Below are positions 8,201-16,524 of a DNA stretch of 48,685 nucleotides, piece after piece (the first letter of the stretch is position 1; each line of letters begins with the position of its first letter). Source of the DNA: Cohnella nanjingensis. Lineage in GTDB: Bacteria; Bacillota; Bacilli; Paenibacillales; Paenibacillaceae. The position numbers were made by a program, and so were the translations under genes. Where the stretch lies: the NCBI RefSeq assembly GCF_014212125.1, contig NZ_JACJVP010000003.1, forward strand, positions 1 to 48,685, in the 5' to 3' direction. Below the pieces are notes generated by a model, which was given only the letters and a program-made list of their open reading frames with translations, made no database searches and was not told the DNA's origin.

Positions 8201-8355
8201 TGCCGCAGGTCCAGCACGCCGTCCTTCGCCCGCGGCTTGAACTTCTCCGGCGTCAGTCCGATCACGGGCATAGTCAGCATGGCGAGGAACGCCAGGACGA
8301 TGCCGAGCAGCGCCGTTCGTCCGATCCACTTTTTTCGAAGCATGCTAACGCTCAC
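5242..8355 (-). CDS. Giant hybrid sensor histidine kinase (7TMR-DISM, HisKA, REC, LytS-like kinase)
   Basis: 1037 residues in the membrane. Order: N-terminal membrane anchor (about 12-32); extracellular 7TMR-DISM sensory domain with a jelly-roll fold (about 50-200, PGVWTSRGMPGRGYATYHLKV region); seven transmembrane helices (about 205-410); HisKA dimerisation domain with the phospho-His in FLANTSHELKTPLHGIL; HATPase_c with N, G1 (DTGIGIS) and G2 (GGTGLGLGIS) boxes; a receiver domain with D in LVILDVMMPG; then a second kinase module of the LytS/His_kinase type (QAQIKPHFLYNTLNT) and a second HATPase (DDGAGM, GVGLQN). Two complete kinase modules around one receiver imply an internal phosphorelay that ends on the coupled response regulator downstream. 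The extracellular fold suggests a carbohydrate or other small-ligand input. The ATG at 8355 opens a good membrane anchor. Confidence 0.93.
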   Translation of the reverse strand: MSVSMLRKKWIGRTALLGIVLAFLAMLTMPVIGLTPEKFKPRAKDGVLDLRQWRLGEQGTIPLNGDWSLHGEQLLTAIRPGGQGDSQTEAFAEVPGVWTSRGMPGRGYATYHLKVLTSGETGRLGLHIPAIAPAYKLILDGHVIAQAGTVSADPAQTRNAYRPQTVLFDPPAGAFDLILQVANDLYPEGGIWYSMTLGTERQMLALQERQMMVDMAVFGGCVLLGLYQIAVFLLRHSERSTLYFGICCLLGAIRQWAVGGIYLVDVFPQTDIRTLILLEYLSYYGGVTMALLFVRSLYPKEYSGALIKLFAGIGCGFIATVLIFPAETYTRFMGAYKIVSLICLGYMIYGFLLALWRKRSGALLQLAGWLVFVAAAVHDIVYSEGRIIGIDFQLVPYGFILLVFIEALELARRFTSAYRVIGTMSDELVALNRMKDEFLANTSHELKTPLHGILNLSAALSEGKSGPVNETQREQLEVVVAVARRLSNLINDILDFSRLKNKGIQLQRRPVDIRALVAAQQEVFRHYIGQKPVALRMAWPESLPLADADPSRLLQVLYNLIGNAVKFTPQGEITVSAAAAGGMLRISVADTGIGISADKLETIFLSFEQAGTSVAREYGGTGLGLGISRQLVELHGGRLTVQSKVGQGAVFTFTLPASQESVLAPARYRPDAEEAAQARLPAGWREVAAARVPDRRDKPGQKILAVDDDPVNLRVVMAALSDEPYEVLAATSGAEALEMLDKSGGGIGLVILDVMMPGMSGYETCRQIRGKYPLSEMPVLLTTVRNEPEDLIYGFESGANDFLTKPFQPHELRARARTLLEMKRSAEDAVRSETAFLQAQIKPHFLYNTLNTIVSFSLDEPQTAHDLLLHLSRYLRNSFDFKNKEKLVPLRKELELTEAYLKIEQARFGKRLQVRFELDEGADCYLPPVTLQPLVENAVRHGVTKKEDGGTVSVTIRALADAVAICVEDDGAGMPAPAETILSAKREDGGGVGLQNIHQRLVRLYGKGLLIESEAGGGTRVTFRIPTAATHQTGGQA

Positions 8356-8452
8356 CGGCCGTTTCTTTGCTTAATGAATTTGAAATTCGCCAAATCGATG
8401 CCATTCCCCTGCCGTCGACGGCGTTCTTCAAGTTCCGATTCCGCAGACGACG

Positions 8453-8489
8453 CGAAAAAGCCGAACTCCAAGGGCCAGGAGCTCGGCTT
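8453..8489 (-). terminator. Terminator downstream of the 2-hydroxyacid dehydrogenase gene
   Basis: The 12-base arms AAGCCGAACTCC (8458-8469) and GGAGCTCGGCTT (8478-8489) pair with one mismatch. On the minus strand the stem is followed by five T residues. It lies about 125 bases past the dehydrogenase stop; the stretch between holds no gene. Confidence 0.7.
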
Positions 8490-8615
8490 GCGGACGTGCA
8501 GACGTATGTTCGATCCGACGTCGGACAGGCGTTCGGGCCAGCGATCCATCGGTCGTTCAGTCCGGCGTTTATCCAGTGCTCGGGCGTCCGTTCCGACGTT
8601 CGTTCTAGCGTTCAG

Positions 8616-9575
8616 TCAGGACAGCTGCCTGATAGGCGCCCCTGCCAGGAAGGCCGCGATGTCTTCCACCGCCTCCCGGAAATACACCTCGTAATTGTTG
8701 CGCGTCACGTAGCCCAGGTGCGGCGTCGCGAGCACGCTCGGCAGCGTCCGCAGCGGATCGTCCGCCGGCAGCGGCTCGATCTCGAACACGTCGAGGCCGG
8801 CCCCCGCGATCCGCCCTGCGCGCAGCGCGTTGACGAGCGCCTCCCGGTCGACGATCGGGGCGCGCGACGTATTGATCAGATACGCGGACGGGCGCATGCG
8901 CGCGAGCTCCTCCGCTCCGATCAGCCCCCGGGTCCGGTCGCTCAGCACCAGATGAATGGAGACGAAGTCGCTCTCGGCCAGCAGCTCCTCCTTGGAAGCG
9001 GCCAAGCGGACGCCTGCCGCCTCCGCCTTGTCCGGCGTCAGATTCTGGCTCCAGGCGACGACCTTCATGCCGAAGGCCTGGGCAATCCGGGCCATCCGCC
9101 CGCCGATCTTGCCAAGCCCGAGCAAGCCCAGCGTACTGCCGTTCAGGTCCATGCCAATCGTCTGCTGCCAGGGTCCGCCGGCGCGCATCGCCTGGCTCTC
9201 CGGCATCAGGCCGCGCGCCAGGCCGAGAATGAGCGCCCACGCCAGCTCGGCCGGCGGCTCCGAACAGCTGCCCGTCCCGCACACGGCGATGCCCCGGCGG
9301 GCGGCCGCCGCGACGTCGATCGAGGCGTTGCGCATACCGGAGGTGATCAGCAGCTTCAGCCGGTCCAGCCGCGCGAGCAGACGGTCCGGGAACGGCGTCC
9401 GCTCCCGCATGGCGACGACGATGTCGTAATCGCGAAGCGCTTCTGCGACTTCGTCTTCCTGCGCCAGATGCCGATGAATCGCCGTGACTTCCACCGCGTC
9501 CGACAGGACGGTCCAATCCGCCATCGTCAAGGCCGCCTTCTGATAATCGTCGAGGATCGCACACTTTAGTTTCAT
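8616..9575 (-). CDS. D-2-hydroxyacid dehydrogenase (NAD-dependent)
   Basis: 319 residues, the usual length for the D-isomer-specific 2-hydroxyacid dehydrogenase family, which reduces 2-ketoacids or oxidises D-2-hydroxyacids with NAD(P). The Rossmann dinucleotide loop GLLGLGKIG lies near 145. The catalytic set is visible: Arg in LINTSRAPIVD (about 233), Glu in LDVFEIEPLP (about 262) and His in LATPHLGYVT (about 285). The start is ATG 9575, ten bases after GGAGG. It is monocistronic or loosely linked to the DNA-repair operon upstream. Substrate cannot be read from sequence; SerA, glyoxylate reductase and phosphonate-type relatives all share these motifs. Confidence 0.9.
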   Translation of the reverse strand: MKLKCAILDDYQKAALTMADWTVLSDAVEVTAIHRHLAQEDEVAEALRDYDIVVAMRERTPFPDRLLARLDRLKLLITSGMRNASIDVAAAARRGIAVCGTGSCSEPPAELAWALILGLARGLMPESQAMRAGGPWQQTIGMDLNGSTLGLLGLGKIGGRMARIAQAFGMKVVAWSQNLTPDKAEAAGVRLAASKEELLAESDFVSIHLVLSDRTRGLIGAEELARMRPSAYLINTSRAPIVDREALVNALRAGRIAGAGLDVFEIEPLPADDPLRTLPSVLATPHLGYVTRNNYEVYFREAVEDIAAFLAGAPIRQLS

Positions 9576-9676
9576 GTCACATTCGCCTCCACGCGTTCGC
9601 TTGCCGGTGCTAACTACTTCGACAAGATCACCGTATCCCCTTCCCGTAATCTCGGTCCGACGATCCGGCCTTCGGC

Positions 9677-10390
9677 TCACTTCGCGTCGTGGAAAATAAT
9701 GCCCAGGCTGTATCGGGTGCCCGACGTGATCGTGCTGACGCCGTGACGCAGCGTCGTCCGGTAATATCCGCGCGAGCCGGAGACGGGACGGTGGTTCGTC
9801 GGGAAGAGAAGGCCCGCCCCCTGCGCGACCGGCAGCGCGTGTCCCCGGCTCTGCGCCCGCGGCCGCTGCTCCGTCAGGAGGAATTCGCCGCCTTCGTAGT
9901 CCTCCCCCTGCGCGTTCAGGACGAATACCGCCTGGAAGGGAAAGTGCACCTCGCCGTACAGATCCTGATGCAGGCAGTTGTACCCTCCCGCCTCGTATCT
10001 CAGAATGAGCGGCGTGGACCGCAGCTGGCCGTGATCGTGGCAGCGCGCGAGGAAGTCCGGGAGCGCGGCCGGATACCGCGTCTCCTGCCCCAGCCGTTCG
10101 TGCCAGCGGTTGGCCGCGCGCGCAAGCTCGGGGTACAAGCCTTCGCGGAGCCGCTGCACGATCGCCGGGAGCGGCGCCGCGTAATATTTGTATTCGCCGG
10201 CCCCGAACCGGTACCGGGCCATGTCGATCGTCTTGCGGAAGCGCGCCTCTTCCCCGTACGTCCTGATGAGCGCTTCGCACTCGTCGGGACGCAGGAGCGC
10301 GGGAAGCCGGGCGAAGCCCTGCTCGTCCAGCTGCGCTTGCAGCGACCCCCAGTCCAGCGCCGCGATCCGGTCCTCGAGACGGTCAAGCAT
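9677..10390 (-). CDS. 2-oxoglutarate/Fe(II)-dependent oxygenase next to ogt
   Basis: 237 residues from ATG 10390; a longer start at 10417 would lie further inside ogt and is less likely. The double-stranded beta-helix iron site is visible: HxD in NCLHQDLYGE (about 150) and the distal His in TLRHGVSTI (about 215), with an Arg in GTRYSLGIIFHD placed to bind 2-oxoglutarate. The start overlaps the ogt stop by eight bases, so the protein is translated from the adaA-ogt message. AlkB-type members of the 2OG oxygenase superfamily reverse DNA alkylation, and the operon suggests a similar role. This protein looks closer to the prolyl-hydroxylase-like/COG3826 branch than to classical AlkB, so that function is an inference from context. 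Confidence 0.85.
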   Translation of the reverse strand: MLDRLEDRIAALDWGSLQAQLDEQGFARLPALLRPDECEALIRTYGEEARFRKTIDMARYRFGAGEYKYYAAPLPAIVQRLREGLYPELARAANRWHERLGQETRYPAALPDFLARCHDHGQLRSTPLILRYEAGGYNCLHQDLYGEVHFPFQAVFVLNAQGEDYEGGEFLLTEQRPRAQSRGHALPVAQGAGLLFPTNHRPVSGSRGYYRTTLRHGVSTITSGTRYSLGIIFHDAK

Positions 10391-10943
10391 GGACCGGGTT
10401 CCTCTCGCGGCCGGCATCCGCGCGTCCGCGCTCGAGGGCGAGCAGCCTCGTCTTCATCGCCAGGCCGCCGCGATAGCCGGTCAGCGCGCCGCCCTTGCCG
10501 ATCACCCGGTGGCAGGGCACGGTGATCAAAGCCGGATTGGCGCCGATCGCGGCGCCTACCGCACGCACCGCCGCGGGCTTGCCGATCCGGTGCGCGATAT
10601 CCGAATAGGATAGCGTCTGCCCGTAGGGCACCTCGCACAGCGCGCGCCATACGGCGAGCTGGAACGGCGTGCCGCGGAAGTCGTGCGGCAGGTCGAAGCC
10701 GCGCGTTTCTCCGCGGAGGTAGGCCGAGATCGCGGCCGCGTACGGACGCAGCTTGTCCTCGTCCCGAATCCATTCGGCGCGGGGCAAGCGGCGGCTCACC
10801 GCCTCCTCCATCTCTTCAAAGGATTTGTCCTGCGATCCGACATAGGCGAGTCCCGCCTCCGTAGCGGCCAGATGCAGCCGCCATTCCTCCTGCTCCAGCA
10901 ACATCCAATAAACGGGCGTTGACGGCTCATGGTTGACTTTCAT
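10383..10943 (-). CDS. ogt: Methylated-DNA--[protein]-cysteine S-methyltransferase
   Basis: 186 residues. It removes alkyl groups from O6-alkylguanine onto its own cysteine in a suicidal reaction. The active-site motif ITVPCHRVIG (Cys about 147) and the following GALTGYRGGLAMKTRLLALE are typical, as is the helix-turn-helix GTPFQLAVWRALCEVPYGQTLSYSDIA that inserts an Arg finger (AAVRAVGAAIGANP). Start ATG 10943 lies inside the 3' end of adaA (17-base overlap), giving tight translational coupling. This is an adaptive-response unit like adaA-adaB of Bacillus. Confidence 0.95.
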   Translation of the reverse strand: MKVNHEPSTPVYWMLLEQEEWRLHLAATEAGLAYVGSQDKSFEEMEEAVSRRLPRAEWIRDEDKLRPYAAAISAYLRGETRGFDLPHDFRGTPFQLAVWRALCEVPYGQTLSYSDIAHRIGKPAAVRAVGAAIGANPALITVPCHRVIGKGGALTGYRGGLAMKTRLLALERGRADAGRERNPVHA

Positions 10944-11535
10944 TTCGCAACACCTCCGGGTGTATGATGTTTCGATGGGTTTGCCGATAGCGCGTAGGGG
11001 TCAAACCCGTCTTCTCCTTGAACAAGGTGACAAAGTACGGCACGTTCGGGATCCCCACTTGGGCGGCGATCTCCGCGACGGTATCCTCCGTCCGGATCAG
11101 TCGATCGCCCGCCCGGCCGACTCTCGTCTCTTGCACGTACTCGGCGGGCGTCATCCCCGTGACCCGCTTGAACGTCCGGTGCAGATGGTACGGACTGCCG
11201 TGGCAGGCGTCCGCCAGCGACTCCAGCGTGATCGTCTCGGCGTAGTTCATCTCGATATATCGCTTGATCTGGGCGGCCCATTCGTCGTCGGGGAGACGCC
11301 GACCGGTCGGCTTGCACCGCTTGCACGGCCGGAACCGTTCCTCAAGCGCTTGCTCCGCGCGTTCGAAGATGCGGACATTCTCCGGCTTGGGCGGCCTAGA
11401 CTTGCAGGACGGCCTGCAGAAGATGCCCGTCGTCTTCACCGCGTAGAAAAACTTGCCGTTGCTCCCAGCGTCATTCTGAACGATCGCCTGCCAGATCTCG
11501 TCGCGGATCCGCCCCTCTTCATCCAGGTACTGCAT
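10927..11535 (-). CDS. adaA: AdaA-type methylphosphotriester-DNA alkyltransferase / AraC-type activator
   Basis: 202 residues from ATG 11535, with GGAGGTGAG four bases upstream; an upstream extension of the frame lacks a ribosome-binding site. The N-terminal Ada zinc domain holds four Cys (FCRPSC and PCKRCKP); one of them takes the methyl group from DNA phosphotriesters. The C-terminal AraC helix-turn-helix pair (about 95-190) has ITLESLADACHGSPYHLHRTFK and VAEIAAQVGIPNVPYFVTLFK. Methylation turns it into an activator of its own operon. It heads the adaA-ogt-oxygenase operon. A TATACT -10-like hexamer (11555-11560) lies close upstream. Confidence 0.93.
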   Translation of the reverse strand: MQYLDEEGRIRDEIWQAIVQNDAGSNGKFFYAVKTTGIFCRPSCKSRPPKPENVRIFERAEQALEERFRPCKRCKPTGRRLPDDEWAAQIKRYIEMNYAETITLESLADACHGSPYHLHRTFKRVTGMTPAEYVQETRVGRAGDRLIRTEDTVAEIAAQVGIPNVPYFVTLFKEKTGLTPTRYRQTHRNIIHPEVLRNESQP

Positions 11536-11704
11536 CGCGCTCACCTCCACCCCTAGTATACCTCCGCCATCGGCGTTCTGTACGCGTTTGGGAATAGAAT
11601 AGCAAGATTTCGAAAGGGTATGCGCATGCGTCCGACTTCCCGCACAGGCATAGCGTCGATATCGTCGTCCCGGCCGCGGATGAATCGTTCCCCTTAGAAC
11701 GACA

Positions 11705-11734
11705 GAAAGGCGGACGACCAAAGGCCGTCCGCCT
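11705..11734 (-). terminator. Hairpin after the methyltransferase gene
   Basis: Arms AGGCGGACG (11708-11716) and CGTCCGCCT (11726-11734). Only a short T run follows on the minus strand, so it is a moderate terminator candidate for the methyltransferase gene. Confidence 0.5.
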
Positions 11735-11787
11735 CATCTTGCCTGCTCGCCGATTTTTCGTCTTAAACCGATCCGGCTCGACCGGCG

Positions 11788-12549
11788 CTACACCTCTCCC
11801 CAATACACTTCCGTCTCGTAATCGAAGGAGACGCGTCCGTCCGCCTGCGAACGGTCGAATAGCCGGCGAAGATCCGTCATCATCGGTTCGTAGCTCGGAT
11901 GGCCCGGCACCGGGATATAGGAGGACGATTGCAGCCGCCCGCTTAAGCCTTCGAAATCGAACAACTGCGCCTGGGGGAACGTCGCTTCCTTCGGCCATCC
12001 CGGCGCGAAGAACGAGACGAGCGTTTCCCGGGAAATGTTCTTGTGGCCGACGTCCTTGTAATCGGGGCTGTACGTGTGCACGAGCCGGTCATACCCTTCG
12101 AGGAAAGCCGATCCCGTCGTCTTCCGCGTATTCCAGATCAGCACGACCTTCCCGCCCGGCTTCAGGATCCGCTTGAATTCCGCTCTGGCGGCGTTCCGGT
12201 CGAACCAATGAAACGATTGGGCGCACACCACCGCATCGACGGAGCCGGCCGGCAGTCCCGTCTCTTCCGCGGACCCCGCCAGCGCCCGGAAGCCCGGCTC
12301 TCCCGCGGAAGCCCGCTCTGCGGCTTGCCGCATCGCCTCGTTCGGCTCCAATGCCGTCACGCGGCTGCCCCGCTCGAGGAGCAATCGCGAAAAGATGCCC
12401 GTGCCTGCGCCGACATCCGCCACCTCGTCTCCGGCCCGCAAGCCTACGGTCACATACAAGAAGTCGATCGCCGCCTTCGGGTAGCTCGGTCTATACTTCA
12501 CGTACGTATCGACCCGGTTCGTGAATCTTTCCTTGCCGTCCTTCGCCAT
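11788..12549 (-). CDS. Class I SAM-dependent methyltransferase
   Basis: 253 residues. Rossmann-fold methyltransferase of the methyltransf_11/25 type. Motif I is VADVGAGTGIFSRLLLERG (about 39-57), the acidic end of strand 2 is VTALEPNEAM, and the strand-4 region is VDAVVCAQSFHWFD. The QSFHWFD pattern is common among small-molecule and lipid/quinone-type methyltransferases; substrate unknown. It has a purine-rich GGAGAGGAGC before ATG 12549 and stands as a single gene between the germination operon and adaA. Confidence 0.88.
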   Translation of the reverse strand: MAKDGKERFTNRVDTYVKYRPSYPKAAIDFLYVTVGLRAGDEVADVGAGTGIFSRLLLERGSRVTALEPNEAMRQAAERASAGEPGFRALAGSAEETGLPAGSVDAVVCAQSFHWFDRNAARAEFKRILKPGGKVVLIWNTRKTTGSAFLEGYDRLVHTYSPDYKDVGHKNISRETLVSFFAPGWPKEATFPQAQLFDFEGLSGRLQSSSYIPVPGHPSYEPMMTDLRRLFDRSQADGRVSFDYETEVYWGEV

Positions 12550-12675
12550 GCTTCATCTGCTCCTCTCCGCCTTTTCCCCTCTAGCTTGCCTGAACCGTTA
12601 GCGGTTTGCAAGGCTTCGGGCGAACGACGAAGAGTCCAAATGCCGGAGACGCGGACGAGAGGGCACGGCTTCCGC

Positions 12676-13788
12676 TTACGATCGCGTCAGCTTTCCGATG
12701 TCCTTGATCTTCACGTCGGCTCGTACAGTTATATCGGCTTTGGAGAACGTATCGTCCCATTCCAGTTGCCTCCAGCTCGCGTATTTCATCGCATTCCGGA
12801 CGTGCTGGCCGATGCCGATCGAATCGGTCTTGTTTTGCTGCATCAGCGCGATGAGCGCGTTGCATTTTTCTTCCACGTAACGGGACATCCCCGCCTCCAG
12901 CTTTTTCTGGTTGGCGGCATTGTCCAAAGCTTCTCCTCCGTAGAACTCCAACAGCGACCCTCTGATCCGGAGATGGATCGTGACCTTCAGCGGCGTCCCT
13001 GCCGTCAGCCCCTTCACCGAGGAGAACCGGATCTTGCGCCGGCTATGAATGTAAGACAGGGAGACAGGCAAGGATTCTTTTCCCATCCGAATATCGTCCA
13101 TGTTAAGCTCCCCCGTATCCACGCTGTCTCGCAGCAGCCCGAAATACATCTTGTCCGCCGCAGGGACGCGCGCGACGTACTTGTCTTTCTTGAAGAGCGC
13201 CACGCCGTCGATCAGCAGGCTGGAAGGCGTCTCCTTCAGGATCGTCGCGACCGGCTCGATCCCGTCGTCGTAGTAGTCGCGGATGAACGTATGGAGGTTC
13301 GCATGCGGAATGTCCCGCGTCGCGGATTCGGCGCGCAGCAGGTTGTCGATATATTCGCCCGCGGTGCCGCCCTGCGGGTACTTTCTCGACAGCATCTTCT
13401 CCGTGTCGCCCTCCGCGACGACGACATGGGCGTGGATTCCGACCGAAGGATCGCGCATGGTCGCGTCCAGGTGTTTCCATATGCCCTGCTTCGCCAGCGC
13501 TTCCCCAAACAAGATTTGGCGAATCTGGCCGTTCACGAGTCTTCGATCGTTCTGACGGTCGAAGACGGCGCGCGCTTGCTTGCTCGAATGCGCGACGGTC
13601 GTATAGACGATGCTTTCGTTCTGCGAGGACTTGGGAATGCTGATAGTGACTTTGAGCATGTTCGCGTTGTCTTGCCCGGCTACGTCGAAGCTGATCGTGC
13701 GGATGAACCCCATTTTCTCCAAGACGCGCTGATCCGTGCATCCGGCGAGACAGACCAGCATGAGCAGCCAGCATGCGGCGGCTTTCAT
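12676..13788 (-). CDS. Spore germination receptor subunit C, Ger(x)C family lipoprotein
   Basis: 370 residues. The signal peptide ends in the lipobox LAGC (Cys 17), so it is anchored by lipid to the outer face of the spore inner membrane. The Ger(x)C hallmarks are present: N-terminal VLEKMGFIRTISFD, SSKQARAVFDRQNDRRLVNGQIRQILFGE and the C-terminal KKLEAGMSRYVEEKCNALIALMQQNKTDSIGIG. It works with the GerA- and GerB-type subunits as a nutrient germinant receptor. The start ATG overlaps the gerB-type stop (ATGA), showing translational coupling. The ligand cannot be predicted. Confidence 0.93.
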   Translation of the reverse strand: MKAAACWLLMLVCLAGCTDQRVLEKMGFIRTISFDVAGQDNANMLKVTISIPKSSQNESIVYTTVAHSSKQARAVFDRQNDRRLVNGQIRQILFGEALAKQGIWKHLDATMRDPSVGIHAHVVVAEGDTEKMLSRKYPQGGTAGEYIDNLLRAESATRDIPHANLHTFIRDYYDDGIEPVATILKETPSSLLIDGVALFKKDKYVARVPAADKMYFGLLRDSVDTGELNMDDIRMGKESLPVSLSYIHSRRKIRFSSVKGLTAGTPLKVTIHLRIRGSLLEFYGGEALDNAANQKKLEAGMSRYVEEKCNALIALMQQNKTDSIGIGQHVRNAMKYASWRQLEWDDTFSKADITVRADVKIKDIGKLTRS

Positions 13789-14885
13789 GCTTTGACCCCC
13801 TTTTTGCGCAGCTTCCCGATCTGCAACAAGACCATGAGCAGGAGCGGCAGGACGAAGGCGACGCCGATCTCGACGAAAAAGGAATGGAACACCAGCGCCT
13901 CCGCCTCCCGTAATAGCTTTGGAATGTAACCGAGCCCGAAGATCGCGATCACGATGAACAGCTCCAGCAGCTTCGGACGCGCCTGCGGGAACATCTGCTT
14001 CAGACAGGATAATCCGGCGAAGGCGAAGAGGACCGTCGAGACGAGATTCGAGAACAGGAAGAACGGAAATACCAGGTTCTCCACCCGGTTGATGAACGGA
14101 AACTCAATGTACTCCAGCGTATGAATGACGGGATATGCCAACACCTTGAGCTCGGGAAAGCTGAAGAACCCGAAGGAGACCCAGACCGCCAGCTGCTGGA
14201 CGAGCCCGATGAGCAACTGGCCGGTGTACATGCCTTGGAACAACTTGCTCTTCTTGTCTACATAGGGGAACAGGAAGAGGCACAGCTCGTATCCGACGAA
14301 GACGGTGTACACCTCCGTCCAGCCATGCAGCGTATGACCGCCCTCCGTCCCTTGAAAGAGCGAAGTCGTGAACCGGATCAGCTTCCAGTCTTGAAAGAAA
14401 AAGGGCGCGAGCAGGTTCACAGAAGCCGTCATCAGGAAAAAGAGGGTGACCGCCTTCAGGATGCTGTAGATATCCTTAACGAGCAGGACGTACACCATCA
14501 GGCAGTACAGGGAGAAGATCATCATGCTGCTGCTCGATTGGAAGGTCAGCGTCTGGAAGATCAAGATGAAGTCCTTGCCGATGAAGGAGCCGATCGCGAT
14601 CCAGAAGACCGTTAGGACCAAATAGAATGGATAGGCGCACCACTTCGGGACGACGGCCTCGACGATCTGGAAGAACGACTGGCCTTTGCCCATGCGGTAC
14701 ACGATCTGGAACAGCCAGATGTTGAAGCAGGCGACGCAGGTCAGCGCGAGCAAGCCCACCCAGCCGTTCGTGCCGATGTTCTTGGCGACCAGACGCGGCA
14801 GCGCGAACACCGTGACGTCCAGTTCGATCATATAGATGAGCAGGGCGATATGGATTCGGTTTAGTTTTTCGTTCGCTTTGGCCAT
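13785..14885 (-). CDS. Spore germination receptor subunit B, GerB-type permease
   Basis: 366 residues and about ten transmembrane helices of the APC-type spore permease family (endospore germination permease). It starts at ATG 14885 (MAKANEKLNRIHIALLIYMIELDVTVFALPR); the much longer open frame upstream is antiframe read-through of the gerA-type gene. This subunit is thought to bind or sense the germinant. It begins two bases after the gerA-type stop and overlaps the gerC-type gene by four bases. Confidence 0.92.
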   Translation of the reverse strand: MAKANEKLNRIHIALLIYMIELDVTVFALPRLVAKNIGTNGWVGLLALTCVACFNIWLFQIVYRMGKGQSFFQIVEAVVPKWCAYPFYLVLTVFWIAIGSFIGKDFILIFQTLTFQSSSSMMIFSLYCLMVYVLLVKDIYSILKAVTLFFLMTASVNLLAPFFFQDWKLIRFTTSLFQGTEGGHTLHGWTEVYTVFVGYELCLFLFPYVDKKSKLFQGMYTGQLLIGLVQQLAVWVSFGFFSFPELKVLAYPVIHTLEYIEFPFINRVENLVFPFFLFSNLVSTVLFAFAGLSCLKQMFPQARPKLLELFIVIAIFGLGYIPKLLREAEALVFHSFFVEIGVAFVLPLLLMVLLQIGKLRKKGVKA

Positions 14886-14887
14886 CG

Positions 14888-16381
14888 CTATCTCCGCATT
14901 TTGTTCCGGGTTCGATTCGAACTCTTCACGATCGAAGGACGCTTCCTGAGCGCCCAGAACGGACCTCGGACGAAGGTGTCCAGGACGTCGCCGGCGTTGA
15001 ACGGAGCGAGCGGCGTCAAGTAGGAAGTTCCCAGATTCGTGATCCCGGCCAGATGAATGATGACGAACCCGATCCCCATCAGCAGACCCAGATTGCCGAG
15101 TACCCCGGCCAGAATAATGAGCCCGAACCGGATCAACCGGAGCGATGCGCTCATGATGTAGCTGGGGATGACGAACGAGGCGATGGCGGACGTCGCCACG
15201 GCGATGATCAGGATATTGCTGGTGAATCCGGCCTGAACCGCCGCTTGCCCGATCACGATCCCGCCGACGATGCCGATGGTCTGCCCGATCTTCGTCGGCA
15301 GGCGCGCACCCGCCTCGCGCAGCAGCTCGATCGTCGTCTCCATAAGCAGCGCTTCGATGAGCGGCGGGAACGGCACCCGGCTTCTCGATTCGGTCAAGTT
15401 CAGGAGCATCGTATGCGGGATCATCTCGTAGTGAAACGTCGTAATAGACACGTAGAACGCCGTAAAGCAGATCGTAATCAAGAAGCCGACGAGCCGCAGA
15501 ATCCGCAGGGAGGTGCCCAGCAGCCAGCGTTGATAGTAGTCGTCGGGCGAAGAGAAGAAGTCGAAGAAGGACGTCGGGCTGCAGAACACCGAAGGGCTCC
15601 CGTCGACGAATCCGGCGATTCTCCCGCCCAGTATCTTGGAGGCGACGGCGTCCGGCCGCTCCGTCGTCAGGAATTGGGGGAAGACGGAATTCGGGTTCTC
15701 GTCGATCAGCTGCACGAACATGTTGGCGTCCATGACGGAGTCGATCTCCACGCTTTTGATGCGTTCCTTCAGCGCCTCGACGAAGTCGGGATTGGCGATG
15801 CCCTCCAGATAGGCGAGAACGACGTTCGTTTTGGAGATTTCCCCTACCGGCAGCTCGATCGTTTTGAGATGGGAGCTTTTGATCCGCCTGCGCAGGACGC
15901 TCAGATTCTGTTCCAGGTTCTCGACGAAGCCGTCGTGCGGGCCGGAGATGACGGTCTCCGTCTCCGACTGCGCGATCGACCGGCCTTCCGCTTCGTCGAT
16001 CCGGATGAGATAGGCTTTGCCCTTCAGGAAGATGGCGGCCATCCCTTCCAGGATGCCGTCGATACAGACATTGGAGTTCTGCACCTCCGTATAGGGAAGG
16101 CAGGCCAGACGCGCGGCCGCTTCCTGAACCGTCGCGTTGGAGAAAGGCTGGATGATGTCCCGATACAGATCGTCGTTGCCGACCAGGTAGGCGAAGTAGA
16201 CGACGTCCATGCCGTTCGACGGAAATTTCCGGTGGACGAGGTCCATGCAATCGTTGAGCTCGTGCAGCGTTCGTTCCAGGGTCGCCCGATCGTCGGGAGA
16301 TGAGGGCGGCGCGGATGATGTCGCCTGCGACTGAGGCGCGGCGAGGAGGCGCAAGAGCATCTTCGCGATCCTGAACTTCAT
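14888..16381 (-). CDS. Spore germination receptor subunit A, GerA family
   Basis: 497 residues from ATG 16381, with AGGGGGAG upstream; an alternative start 11 codons earlier overlaps this ribosome-binding site. The soluble N-terminal half (1-280) contains the conserved SNVCIDGILEGMAAIFLKGKAYLI and NLSVLRRRIKSSHLKTIELPVGEISKTNVVLAYLEGIANP; the second half carries about five membrane helices (FVIPSYIMSASLRLIRFGLIILAGVLGNLGLLMG). GerA subunits form the ion-conducting part of nutrient germinant receptors. First gene of the gerA-gerB-gerC operon; expression is normally in the forespore, but I could not identify a convincing sigma-G promoter. Confidence 0.93.
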   Translation of the reverse strand: MKFRIAKMLLRLLAAPQSQATSSAPPSSPDDRATLERTLHELNDCMDLVHRKFPSNGMDVVYFAYLVGNDDLYRDIIQPFSNATVQEAAARLACLPYTEVQNSNVCIDGILEGMAAIFLKGKAYLIRIDEAEGRSIAQSETETVISGPHDGFVENLEQNLSVLRRRIKSSHLKTIELPVGEISKTNVVLAYLEGIANPDFVEALKERIKSVEIDSVMDANMFVQLIDENPNSVFPQFLTTERPDAVASKILGGRIAGFVDGSPSVFCSPTSFFDFFSSPDDYYQRWLLGTSLRILRLVGFLITICFTAFYVSITTFHYEMIPHTMLLNLTESRSRVPFPPLIEALLMETTIELLREAGARLPTKIGQTIGIVGGIVIGQAAVQAGFTSNILIIAVATSAIASFVIPSYIMSASLRLIRFGLIILAGVLGNLGLLMGIGFVIIHLAGITNLGTSYLTPLAPFNAGDVLDTFVRGPFWALRKRPSIVKSSNRTRNKMRR

Positions 16382-16524
16382 CCCCGCTCCCCCTTTCGGT
16401 AAATACTGGCACATGGGTCATCGTTCCCCAATGTCCTGTTGATGATACGCCAGGCATAGCAGCGGAACCCGCCGATCGGGCGTGTCCGGCCGGGAGGCGC
16501 AGAAGGGAATGACGGCACGCCAAG

